Shown here: positions 41,401 to 51,232 of the stretch, piece by piece | Position numbering within the stretch: the first letter of the stretch is position 1 | How the letters are laid out: the number at the start of each line of letters is the position of its first letter | Source of the DNA: Azolla caroliniana | Lineage: Eukaryota > Polypodiophyta | Direction of reading: 5' to 3' | Assembly (NCBI GenBank): GCA_043228905.1 | Contig: JBHGNT010000016.1 | Location: forward strand, 9,176,001 to 9,240,000 | Length of the DNA: 64,000 bases | Made by a program: the position numbers and the translations under genes | The notes under the pieces: generated by a model | The model's input: only the letters and a program-made list of their open reading frames with translations | Databases searched by the model: none | What the model was told of the DNA's origin: nothing

Positions 41401-42266
41401 GAGCATATATGTCAGAGAGCTCATGTGTGAAATGTATTGTGATGTCATGGCGTGGTTGACTAGAGTTGGTGACGTTAGAGATATCGCATTTTATCTCGAA
41501 GTATAAGAAACTATGGTCCGCGCCAATAGGACATGGGGCCACTCGGAAGGAGTTAATCATGTGGGTGGCTTCAGGGCGTCCTATTAGATAATCGACTGTG
41601 CTTTCCCCTCCTCCATGTGGAAAACATGTGAGCTCTTCCGAACCTGGCCACTTGGCTAAACCATTATATATGATCATCTGGTGCCGACTACCGAGTTCGA
41701 GCAAATGATGGCCAAAGCTCGTGGCGTCTGCACCTTGATCCTTTGATCTACGTGTGGTGTCTATGTTTGAAGGATCGACATTTACCATTTCTAGGTTTCT
41801 ATTCATTTGAAATATTGTGCATTGTCGGGATTGGGTTCTCGCATTAAAGTCTCCTACAAGGAATACTTCGCCTTGGGAAGAATATCGGATTATGTCATCC
41901 GATAGAGGTTCATATGGGGAAGGCCCATGTGGCACTCCGTCATCAACTAATCTCGCCTCGCCAGCCAGATTATAACGAGAGCCTTTTGGGGGGAAGTAAC
42001 AAATGGCGAAAATTACTGCCTTGTCCTTGCTTGTGGAGACTTTCACCCACATAAAACGAGCTTCTGGGTCTGTGCTCAGTATTTCTATCCTATTATGTAG
42101 CTCCCTCCGAAACAATATTGCGACACCTCCAGATCCCCTGGTAGTGCATCGACGTGAGGTTTGTCTAAAAGCCGACTCCCAACGAAATCCTTCGACTCGT
42201 GGGAGTCCCCTATTTGGGCTTTGGTGTGGGATTTCGACTAGTGGGAGTCCCCTATTTGGGCTTTGG

Positions 42267-42272
<6 letters not shown>
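38429..42272 (-). mobile_element. LINE (non-LTR retrotransposon), 5'-truncated
   Basis: Minus strand: endonuclease then reverse transcriptase, a short 3' UTR (38456-38608) and an (AAAG)n run on the plus strand (38428-38452), i.e. a (CTTT)n 3' tail. The flanks share TGAGAGAGAGA (38418-38428, 42273-42283), fitting an 11-bp target duplication, though low-complexity sequence weakens this. ORF1 and the endonuclease start are missing. At the 5' end a segment around CCCTATTTGGGCTTTGGTGTG is tandemly duplicated. Confidence 0.85.
38609..42210 (-). pseudogene. LINE ORF2: endonuclease and RT with one in-frame TGA
   Basis: Apurinic-type endonuclease (from 42210: PRVEGFRWES, GSGGVAIL, VFLVGDFNART, TVDYLIGRPE, PIGADHSFLYFE) followed in the same frame by RT: LQHRKSMDHTGLRAEH, FRQAFSTIDHIF, CFVDFRKAFDTVPRE, VKQGCPLSPTLFG, catalytic LLYADDIVLLSE, and a C-terminal CRLCHIEIEDEYHFTCKC finger. 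The TGA at 41033-41035 is the only stop in over 1150 codons; the frame is in phase on both sides. RT nicks and copies its RNA at the target site. Confidence 0.92.
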
Positions 42273-42298
<26 letters not shown>

Positions 42299-42705
42299 GA
42301 GGATGATAACAGATGATATATTATGTGAAGAGTAAGTACAAAATAGCTATGAGGCTTAAAACTAGCGTTGAACCAATTTGGTTCGAAATAATGCCTTGTG
42401 CCTCTTTTTATAGTGTTCTCTAGTCCTGAAGCTTCTAGAATGTTCCAGAGAAATCTGGAATATAAAATAATTTTCTATAGTAAAACTTAAATGAAAATAA
42501 TATCTTATGTATTAAAATAGATAATGTAATGGTCAAGAGCTCGACCCATATAGCATAAGGTTATGGGTTCGAGTCTTGCCATACCATGACACTATCCCCC
42601 CCTTAAGACGACGAGTGTCACGAGTCGGCGTTGATTGTGGACCAGGTTTGTCCGGATACTTTCGGTGGAAATCAGCAAGAAGATCCTGAGCATTGGAATC
42701 CGGCG
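42273..42705 (-). mobile_element. gypsy-C remnant: LTR remainder and integrase tail
   Basis: 42273-42591 ends ATACCATGACA. In element orientation it shows the tRNA-like module (42586-42527), TTCTAGAATGTTCCAGAG HSE (42433-42450), TATAAAAAG (near 42419-42411) and AATTGGTTCAA about 35 bp further, the place of the self-priming sequence. 42592-42610 is the polypurine tract (CCCCCCTT complement). 42611-42705 encodes the chromodomain-protein tail LLADFHRKYPDKPGPQ, RRLKGGIV. It then breaks into gypsy-G. Confidence 0.75.
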
Positions 42706-44170
42706 AATTCGAATTGCAGGAGTACAACATGCAGTGGCAGATTATTTAAGCCACAGTTAGAATCCGGCGAAGGGATCCGCGACGAGTTTCTGGACGCGGA
42801 ACAGTTCCAAATCACTGTAGAGGTAGCAATACATGACACGGTCTCCAACGAAGACAAGTGGATGACCGACATGCATCAATTTCTGAGCACCAGCTTACCA
42901 CCAGAAGAGAAGAGTCGGGATGAGCAGAAACAACTAGTAGTGCAGAGCCAACATTTTTGTTTGGTGTAGGACACTCTGTACCATAAGGGAGCCGACAGGA
43001 TCTGACGACGAGCGGTCCGGAGTGACGAGAAGGGCGCGGTATTACGCAAGGCACACTATGGAATTGCCGGAGGACACTATGCCAAAGACCCAACAACCTG
43101 AAAGATATGGCGTACGGATTATGGTGGCTTACCACCCTCAAAGACGCAATAAGGTATTGCAAGGAATGTGATCTATGCCAAAGAATGGGCCAACCAACGG
43201 AGCAGGCGTGAATGCCCCATCAACCGGCGCTGCCGTTGGAACCATTCTAGAAGTGGGGCCAAGAATTTGTTGAACCTTTCCAGCCTCCGATAATGCGTAC
43301 CAGAAACTGGTACATTGTTGTAGCCACAGATTATTGTACCAAGTGGGTTGAAGTGAAGGCACTCCAGGATAACACCGCGGTATCCACAGTGAAGTTCTTG
43401 TATGAGTATCTCTGGTGCCGGTATGGTTACCTGATCAAGCTAATCAGTGACCAAGGCGGGCACTTGATAGCACAAGTGGTGGAAAGCTTGACGACATTCT
43501 ATGTAGTGGTCCACAAAAAGAGCACACATTACTACCCACAAGTGAACGGATTGGCAGAATAGACCAACAAAACGTTGCAGAATATCCTCTACAAGATTGT
43601 GAATGAGAACCGAACGGATTGGGATACGAAACTGCACAATGCATTATGGGCATACTAGGCGACATACAAAACGAGCATCCGGTTGACACCATTCGGACTG
43701 GCATTCGGACTGGCATTCGGACTGGAAGCGGTAATGCCCATGGAATTTCAGTTCCTAGTTTGTAGATACAGGTCTGTGAACAGTTGAGTGAGAAAGAGTC
43801 GGAGCGGATCCGATTGGAAACATTATGCGAATTGGAGTAACATCGGATAGTCAGCTTGCTGCAATTGGAGATGGAGCGGCGATAGAAGGCATTCGTCGAC
43901 CGACACTGGAAGGGCAACGATAAGGACTTCGGTATCGGGAAACTGGTGTTGGTATTCCAAACCTAGATGGGAAGTATGTCGGGAAAGCCGAGGTTCCGGT
44001 GGACCGAACCATTCTGGATCACACGGGAGTTTAAAGGGCCCTATCAGCTTGACACATTGGCAGTGAAGCTCCTCGAGAAATGGGTAAACGGATTCCGGCT
44101 TAAACCTTCAAAGGACTGATGCCGGTAAACCCGTTCAAGGAACCGAAGGAGCGCAAGGACCAAGCAACCG
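42706..44170 (+). pseudogene. gypsy-G RNase H end and integrase (degenerate)
   Basis: A relative of gypsy-2. 42706-42760 gives GVQHAVADYLSH. 42860-42969 gives MHQFLSTSLPPEEKSRDEQK. The HHCC finger is split (HYGIAGGHYAK; CDLCQRMGQ). 43293-43562 gives the core RNWYIVVATDYCTKWVEVKAL, LISDQGGH and NGLAE, then TAG. 43580-44110 gives NENRTDWDTKLHNALWAY, LTPFGLAFG (with a short tandem duplication of that segment) and KWVNGFRLKP. Many stops. It retains the ~300 bp that gypsy-2 integrase lost. Confidence 0.82.
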
Positions 44171-44706
44171 GAGAAGGGGTAGCTAGAGAAGAAGTTATCG
44201 GCGCAGCCCTGGCGACACCGGAGCCGGTAACAGGAATGTGTCGGATGACTCAACGGCAGGAATCCAAGTTGTACCGAAATGAAAAAAAATGATGAAAAAA
44301 AATGAAAAAAAAATGAAAAAAATGAAAAAAATGAAAAAAGAAAAGAAGAAAATAATAACAATAATAAACGTAATCATAACAATAGTAGTACAATGGAAGA
44401 AAAGAAGAAAAAGAGAGAGAGATTCGAGATATTGAACAGGCATAATGAAAAGGCGAGTGGAAACAATGTGATGTCAGCTTATTTAAAGCGCACCACATGG
44501 CGTAATCATACTATTATGGTACACGACTTGCATGCGAGGGAATCAAGAAGAGGCGGCAATGAACGATGGGGATACAAAAGTTCTAGACACACGAGGGAGT
44601 CTCATTTCGCGAAAGAAAGATCCTATGAGCACAAAGTGCATACACTCCCGGAAAGACACAAGCACTCAACCACCAGAACGACGTTGACGAAGAAAGCACA
44701 GAACCC
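44171..44706 (+). other. gypsy-G leader before ORF3, with A-rich tract
   Basis: No coding frame of weight. 44277-44345 is an A-rich (GAAAAAAAAT)-like low-complexity tract, followed by GAAGAAAAGAAG repeats to 44425. 44393-44706 aligns loosely with the gypsy-2 leader (CACCACATGGCG, TATTATGGTACACGACTTGCATG are shared in kind) and ends at the ORF3 ATG. Confidence 0.5.
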
Positions 44707-44928
44707 ATGGCGCTCTCAAAACAAGCAAGGGATTGGCTCCTCAAGCACGGCCTCGAAGGACTTCTCTGGGTAGCAGAAGCACCACCGCATGAAGAACCGG
44801 AGAAGTTCCCGACCACTCGCCATGCCCAAAAACAAGGCTGGTTTCATTATCATAGGCCTAAAGGTCGATTGGTATGTAATGTAGGCATATTTTTGAGAGT
44901 CAATTATAGTCACTCATGTGAGCATTGA
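44707..44928 (+). pseudogene. gypsy-G ORF3 fragment
   Basis: MALSKQARDWLLKHGLEGLL matches the gypsy-2 ORF3 start in pattern. After PHEEPEKF an internal deletion joins, in another frame, MPKNKAGFIIIGLKVDWY, the MPxxxAGxII...VDW block. The rest is lost. It shows that this ORF3 domain pair is conserved in a third subfamily. Confidence 0.68.
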
Positions 44929-44934
44929 AGTACC

Positions 44935-45160
44935 TGTCAGTACTTACGTCAGTCCTTTATGGACTTGTATAAAAGTGCTCTTTGAGCACATTCTATGTAT
45001 AGAATATTGAGAGTATTATTTTGAATAGAGGTTTATGTTCTGGTTTCTCTCTCTCTCATGTGTATGCTTATTCTCTTTGTTAAGCTTCCATTAAACCATC
45101 TTGTCTTTACTACTACTATCCATTAGAGCCGGTTTGGCATAAGCTTCCGCACGCTAACTT
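44935..45160 (+). repeat. Unassigned LTR-like fragment
   Basis: GTACTTACGTCAG, then TTGTATAAAAGTGCTC (TATA box at about 44967) and a pyrimidine-rich stretch CTCTCTCTCATGTG, in the style of a plant copia LTR U3-R region. No second copy lies in the window, so family and ends are unknown. Confidence 0.35.
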
Positions 45161-45164
45161 TCAC

Positions 45165-47699
45165 AACAAATATAGCCTTAGTGGGCCTATCCTAACATAT
45201 TTACAAATATGTCCTTAGATCCGATTCGCACTAGATCCATTTGGATTCACTGGTTCCGGTTTCTAGATCCTATCCGGAACCCTTCTGAATCTGGCTCGTC
45301 CAGATCCCATCCAAAGGGACCGAATTTCCAACAAACTCCCCCTTCACTCCGGCATGGGATTTCTTGTTAATCTGATTCGTCTTCGGCACGCATTCAGCTT
45401 GTCGGTTGAAAGCACCTTGGTCAGCATATCTGATCTGTTGTCCTTCGTGTGGATCTTCATCAGCACGAAGTCTTGATCTTCTACCTTCTCCCTGAACCAG
45501 TGATATCTCCTCTAGATGTGCTTGGTCCGGGAATGGTAGGCCGCGTATATCCGATATCCGCTTGCATATCCGATATCCGGCCGGGTGCACACCATTGGAT
45601 ACATTAGACTTCCAACAGTAGAGGCATATGGTACCTTCATCATATTCGTCTTCTCTGCCTTCATCTTCGAGCTTTGTTTTCCGAATAGCTTGCAGTTTGT
45701 CGAGAGTGTTGATCCGACCGATTTTGCCTCTGACATGTTGAACCTTTGAAGCACCTTTGTCACGTACTTTTCTTGTGACAACCACAACAACTTCTTCGAC
45801 CGGTCCCGGATGATGTGCATCCCCAAAATCTGTCTTGCCAGACCCAAATCTTTCAGTGAGAAGGTTCGGTTCAGAGCCTTCTTCAACATTCCGATTTTGG
45901 TTCGGTCCAGTCCGACGATCAACATGCATCCACATACAGAAGGAGTATCAAGAAATCGCCTTCGTCAAATTTCTTCACAAACACGCAGTGGTCAGCTTGC
46001 CTCTTGTGGTACCCTTGGTCAGTCATGAAGGAGTCGAACTTCCGATACCATTTCTAGGGAGTATGCTTCAATCCGTAAAAGCTCTTCTTTAGCCGGCACA
46101 CCAGGTGCTCCGTCCCTTTCTTATCAAATCCTTCTGGTTGATGCATGTAGATCTCTTCTTCGAGGTCGCCATGTCGGAATGTTGTCTTGACGTCCAATTG
46201 GTCTACCTCTAGGTCCATGCTTGCCGCTATGCTCAATACTATCCGAATGGATGTCATCTTTACTACCAAGGCAAAGATCTCATCGAAATCCACACCTTTC
46301 TTCAGCTGGAAACCCTTCACCACGATCCAGGCCTTGTACCTCGGTGGATTTCCGACGTCTCCCGGTTTCAGCTTGTACACCCACTTATTATGGAGTGCTC
46401 TCTTTCCTTTCAACAGCTCCGTCAATTCATATGTGTGGTTCTCATGCAGGGAATCTATCTCGTCCTACATGACACTTAACCACTTGCGGTTGTGGGTGTC
46501 TTTCTTTGCTTCCTCGAAGCTTTCCGGCTCCCCCTCATCGGTCAGCAAGATGTGCTCTGCATTCGGAAATCTCTGGGGGGCTCTTCTCTCCCTGAGAGGG
46601 TATCTCTGTCTTTGGTCTTCGGCAACCGGTTCCTCCGTTTGTTCCTCATCCGAATCTGATTTGGGATCTTGTCCGGTTCTAGTGTTTTCTTCTTCTTCTT
46701 CTTCTTCGGTTGGTTCGGTTTCTTGTCCGAATCCATCTGGTTCATTGAGTGTCAATCTGTTACCGACTATCTTTTGGTTTTCAACCGGATAGGTCCTTGT
46801 GTCCTCAAACCAGTTTCCATTTGATGATCCGGAGTTCTTCACCTTCTTCTCCGACTCCCAGTCAGTAATGGTCCTATCTTCCATGAAGACTATATCCCGA
46901 CTCCGGAACACCTTCTTGTTGACTACATCCCATACTCGATATCCGAACTCATCATTGCTGTATCCAAGGAATATACATGGTTGGGTCCTAGGATCCAACT
47001 TTTCTCTCTTGTACTTTGCGCCATGCACATATGCAAGACAACCAAACACCTTTAGATGTTGGTAAGATACATCGTTTTACCGGTCAATACTTTTTGCGGT
47101 GAGTTTCCTTCCAAGGGTGCTGAGGGTGATCTGTTTATCACATAGGTCACCGTCATCAGCGCCTCAACCCAAAACGTCTTGGGTAACTTGGCATGTGCTA
47201 GCATGCTTCAAACTCTCTCCATTATGGTTTGGTTCATTCGTTCAGCCAACCTGTTCAATTCCGGCGTCTTCAACAAGGTAAATTCGAGCCGGATTCCCTT
47301 CGACCGGCAATACTCCTCGAACTGCCCCCATATTCTCCTCCGTTATCTGCTCGAACCGCCTTAAGCTTTCGGCCAATTTCTCTTTCCACTCTCGCGTGGA
47401 GCTCCCTGAAGATGGATAACACCTGATCCTTTGTCTTCAACGGTGAGGCCCACAGCTTCCGGTTGTGGCCGTCTATGAATGTCACGAAGTACTGCGATCT
47501 GGCATTTGACTTAGTGTCCACTTGACACACATCGGTATGCACCAGCTCCAGTGGTGCATTCCGTCTCATCGATGGTCTTGACCAGAAAGAGGTTCGGTTT
47601 GCTTGTCGGCAAGACAATCAATGCACTTCTCAAGTTGCACGTCCTTCACCGGAATGAGATTGTCTTCGGCAAGTCTCTTCATCCCCTTCTCACTAATGA
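45165..47699 (-). pseudogene. copia-D: degenerate copia LTR end and pol
   Basis: 45165-45333 is an LTR end (ACAAATATAGCC ... TTTCCAACA) followed by the AACTCCCCC polypurine complement. The minus strand then gives the RNase H terminus, but with most of RNase H deleted at 45541-45590; RT (DVKTTFRHGDLEEE, KSFYGLKHTP); a D/E-rich linker with a (TTC)n tract (46685-46706); and the integrase (HTDVCQVDTKS, RADNGGEY, CLAYVHGAK). Several stops and frameshifts. The catalytic YVDD region near 45935 is disrupted. Confidence 0.85.
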
Positions 47700-47815
47700 G
47701 ATTGGCTTCCCGCGTGAACCATTACATGCGTTCAAAATTATTCTATTCCATATTACTACGCTCTTGTCCGTTGGTTACTATTCCGACGGACAACACCTGG
47801 CACGCCTGTGGGACA
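47700..47815 (-). repeat. gypsy-E1 3' LTR remnant
   Basis: Matches about 61425-61535 and ends GCCTGTGGGACA. Most of the LTR was lost at the copia-D junction. Confidence 0.8.
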
Positions 47816-47836
47816 GTACCATGGCACGTCGGACCC

Positions 47837-50454
47837 ATCCCTTTAATCTTCCTCCAAAATGGCCCTGATGTTTGGTTCTGCTACGGTGTCCGCGTCCGGG
47901 GACGGCAGAGGGCCTCTAGGTGCGTCGTTGTGTGGTTCCCCTGCCTAGTCTGGAGAGCTTCTCGTGGTTTCGCGGTGGTCCTGTGTGGGTGGGCCGGGTT
48001 CTGTGGGCTCTTCTTGGGCGACGGGGTTTGGTGGGGAGTGGGTTTGCGGTTCCTCTTGGTTCGGGACATTCTCCGTGTGGTCGGCTGTAAGTGTCTGCTC
48101 TGGTGGCTGGGGTTCCACTTGGGCGGTGGTGTCGCTGTTTGGTATTACGGGGGACTCCGCTCGCCATTCCGCGTTGTTCACCGTAGTGGTAATTTCTGGT
48201 GACCTGGCCTGAGGTTCCTCTTGTTCGGCAGTACCCTGACTTGGTGTTGCGATGGATTCCTCGTTTGTTCGCGTGTTGCCGGCTTGCGTGATCTGGTGAA
48301 ACAGATCCTCTTGACTTTCGCCAAAATCATCTAGTAGCATTGCGAGTTCTTCGGAATGTTGGTCCGCTAGCATGTGATAGTCTTACGCTAGGTCTTCGCG
48401 TACTGCCGCAATGCTTTCCTCATTTAGTTTATAGAAGCCTCGACCGTCTTTCCTCCTGTTCTCCCAATCCGCTCGATACGCATGCAATTCTGCCGCTTGT
48501 GTAGCCCACGCCATCCATCCTTTGTCTAGCGCCGTTTTTAATTGCGCCATAAACCTCTCTCGATTCGTTTGTAGAAGGATACGCACATTGTCTGTGATGG
48601 CTTGGCAATGGTTGCGTGCTTCTTCTACAGATTTCTTGAGGTTTGCATTTTCTTGCTGATTAACCGCCACCGCTTCCTCATACGTGCTCTTGATACTTGT
48701 CCAAAGCTGGGATTCCTTCGCATGTAGTTCTTCCAGAGTTTCCATTTCATTGTTCAGGCGGATTTCGAGCTGATGCCTTCTCTCTTGTTCGCCCACCAGC
48801 TGCTCGTCGAACCATGCTTTCTTTTTCTCTAATAGGGCCTAGAGTCTCGTGATTGCCGCTTCCGATTTTTTCGCTTCCTCCCGTAATTGAGCGTTTTCTT
48901 CTTTCGTCCGTGTGTGCTATGCTATCTCCACTGCGAGTTTCTCTTCAAGGGTCCTTACTGCCTTTCGGCCATTGGCCCGGATGTCCTTTTCCCTGTCTGA
49001 GGACTGGCAAAGTTCAGCACGGAGGCGGTCAATTTTTTATTCTGCTAGTTGTACGACCCTTTTTGCTTTTGAGGCAATGGCGGTCTGAGCCTCAATCTCT
49101 TCCCTCAGGGTTTTGACAACGTTGTTTGGTGGTGGAGTTGCCTGTTGCGCCGTAGTCGCGTTATTTTCCAACTCCGCGATCCGTTCGTTAGCTTTTTGCA
49201 GCTCGGCTTGGGTCAGTTTAACCTTCTTCCAGACATTCTTATTTTGAATGGCCATCTCCTTGGCGCCCATGCTGACCTTTGCCAGTTCCCTTTGAACTTC
49301 GACTAGGGCCACATTTAATGGGGGTAGTTCCATCCCCATTCGACGTATATCGGCGTTCATCTGTCTACCGACTCTGGCTAATTGGTCCTCATCGTCGCTT
49401 TTTGTCGTTTGTGTTAATGCACGCTCGATCATTTGGCGCTCCGCGTGCTTGGCCATTCGTTGTGAGACTTTTATCTGTTGCGTTGCCAAGAATTCCATGA
49501 GCTCAAAAGAGGTTTCGAACTGTAATAGTGTGCCGAACTCATGGGTTGTGTCCGGGATGTCTAGATACGCCAAGACCTCGCTTTCCGCTGTCAATACGGT
49601 TTTCCCTCGCTGTGATTGGGTCATAATGATCGACCATGGTTCCCGGATTATTTCGAAGGTGGTGCTCGGCTCCGTAGCTGCGGAGCAGTCACCTACGGTC
49701 ATTTTCTCTACAGCTGCGAGTGCGTCATTCACTAATCCTCGCCCATCTTTCCTGTCCAACCTTCGCCTTTTCGGTTTGGGGCTTCCCTGTCGTGGTTTGG
49801 CGTCTGGCTCTGGTGCCGCTTCCTCGGTGCACGCCGCCTGCTCTTCCTGCGTTGTTCGTGTGTTCGGCTGGGCGGGTTGGGGTTCATCTTCCCACTCTAT
49901 GGTGGCTAACTCCACTAACCTTCGCTTCGCGGATCGCGGAGGCGGCGTGGGCTTGCTGGGCTATGGTGCCGACAGCCCTCGGGGTGGGAATAGTACCGTT
50001 AGGTACTATTGTATGATAAGTTTGAGCTTTTTGCCTCCTTGATACGCATGCAGGCCTTCCCTTAATGCCGACCCCGTGATGGCCACCCAATCAACCGCAC
50101 GCCCTTCAAAGGTATCAATAATGATACATGCCTTCTGCTTGGGCATCCCATATGCGTTTACATGAACGCATCCGACCTCTAATAGGAACTTGGAAACTTC
50201 GTGGAAAAAGGGATCCGGGATCTCCTTCGTTCTATATGCCTTGCCGGAGGACGAATATGGACCGAAATATCTCTGCAGCGACTCCGCAGGAGGGATTTTG
50301 AAATGCCTTTCACTTACTGATGACAGGTCCAACTTTTGCTGGATGGATGAGTTGGTGACCGTGTCGATGTTGAGCTTTTTGGCGATGTCCAGTGCAACCG
50401 ACCCGTGGAGGTGCTCGTGGGGTGAAGATTGTTGGTTGCAGTGGGCTTGAGCTC
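47837..50454 (-). pseudogene. gypsy-E1 ORF3, coiled-coil protein
   Basis: From 50454 leftwards: HEVSKFLLEVGCVHV, MPKQKACIIIDTFEG, VDWVAITGSALREG (conserved domain), a Pro-rich join, VELATIEWEDEPQP, the NLS-like PKPKRRRLDRKDGRG, FEIIREPWSIIM, then ~400 residues of coiled coil (AELQKANERIAELENN, TAIASKAKRVVQLAE, EQERRHQLEIRLNNEMETL) with the island AELHAYRADWENRRKDGRG. The tail is Glu/Pro/Thr-rich to 47945 and beyond. Stops near 49036, 48930, 48840 and 48383. Copia-F has cut off the N-terminus. No membrane segment is seen. Confidence 0.75.
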
Positions 50455-51204
50455 TGTTGGGAGACAGGTCCCTCTGGATGGGAAGGGAGAAGAACAGTGT
50501 CGACGAACAATCTCGGCCGAGGCCGAAACCGGATAAGGAGTACCCGGCTACGGAGAGCCAGATGGTGCAGGCCCGATGTGAACCGGATGAGGAGTACCCG
50601 GCTACGGAGAGCCAGATGGTGCAGGCCTGGTGTGAACCGGATGAGGAGTACCCGGCTACGGAGAGCCGGATGGTGCAGAACCAGTGAGAACCGGATGAGG
50701 AGCACCCGGCTACGGAGAGCCGGATGACGCAGACCCGGTGCGAACCGGAGGAAGAGACATATTCGTAAATATGTTTCTGAGAGCCCATCGAGGCTACATT
50801 TGTAAATAGCCGAAAAGTCATATTAGTATAAATATGACTTAGGGCAAACTTTTAGGTGGTTGTTGTTGTCATTTTCTTGTTGGTGCAAGAAGTAGAGAGA
50901 GCACGTAATAGTGTACAGAGAGAGAGAGAGAGGTCGTTGCCTCTGTTGTAACCGTCGTATGTGGCGAAGATCGTGAGTCCGAGGTCGTTGCCTCCGTGAA
51001 CTCATTGTTTTGTACATTCTTACATAGTGACAGTTTGCAGCCTGTGGGCTGCCGTGGTTTTTCCCCTAGTTTGGGGTTTTCCACGTAAACCTCCTGTGTA
51101 TCTTCCTCTTCTTTGTGTCGTGTTCTATTTCCCGTTTTCTGTGTATCATTCTAAGCTCGGTTGTGGCCGAGCGTTGTGTATAAGGAACGACCAGTTCCCT
51201 TCCA
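50455..51204 (+). repeat. copia-F 5' LTR with 54-bp U3 VNTR
   Basis: TGTTGGGAGACAGG...CCTTCCA, 750 bp. 50520-50750 holds four ~54-bp units (CCGGATGAGGAGTACCCGG CTACGGAGAGCC... type). The unit is twice 27 bp and shares CCGGATGAnGAnnACCCGG with the copia-A VNTR read on its minus strand. Confidence 0.9.
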
Positions 51205-51205
51205 G

Positions 51206-51217
51206 TGGTATCAGAGC
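51206..51217 (+). other. copia-F primer-binding site (initiator Met tRNA)
   Basis: TGGTATCAGAGC one base after the 5' LTR. Confidence 0.92.
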
Positions 51218-51232
51218 GAAACGACACAGAAA

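Noticed and set aside
43680-43730. A novel tandem peptide repeat
   Set aside because: GGACTGGCATTC repeats come from a short slip duplication inside the gypsy-G integrase LTPFGLAFG segment.
47603-48202. A 199-codon Trp/Gly-rich plus-strand protein
   Set aside because: It is antisense to the gypsy-E ORF3 tail and LTR; the composition is a complement of Pro/Thr/Glu codons.
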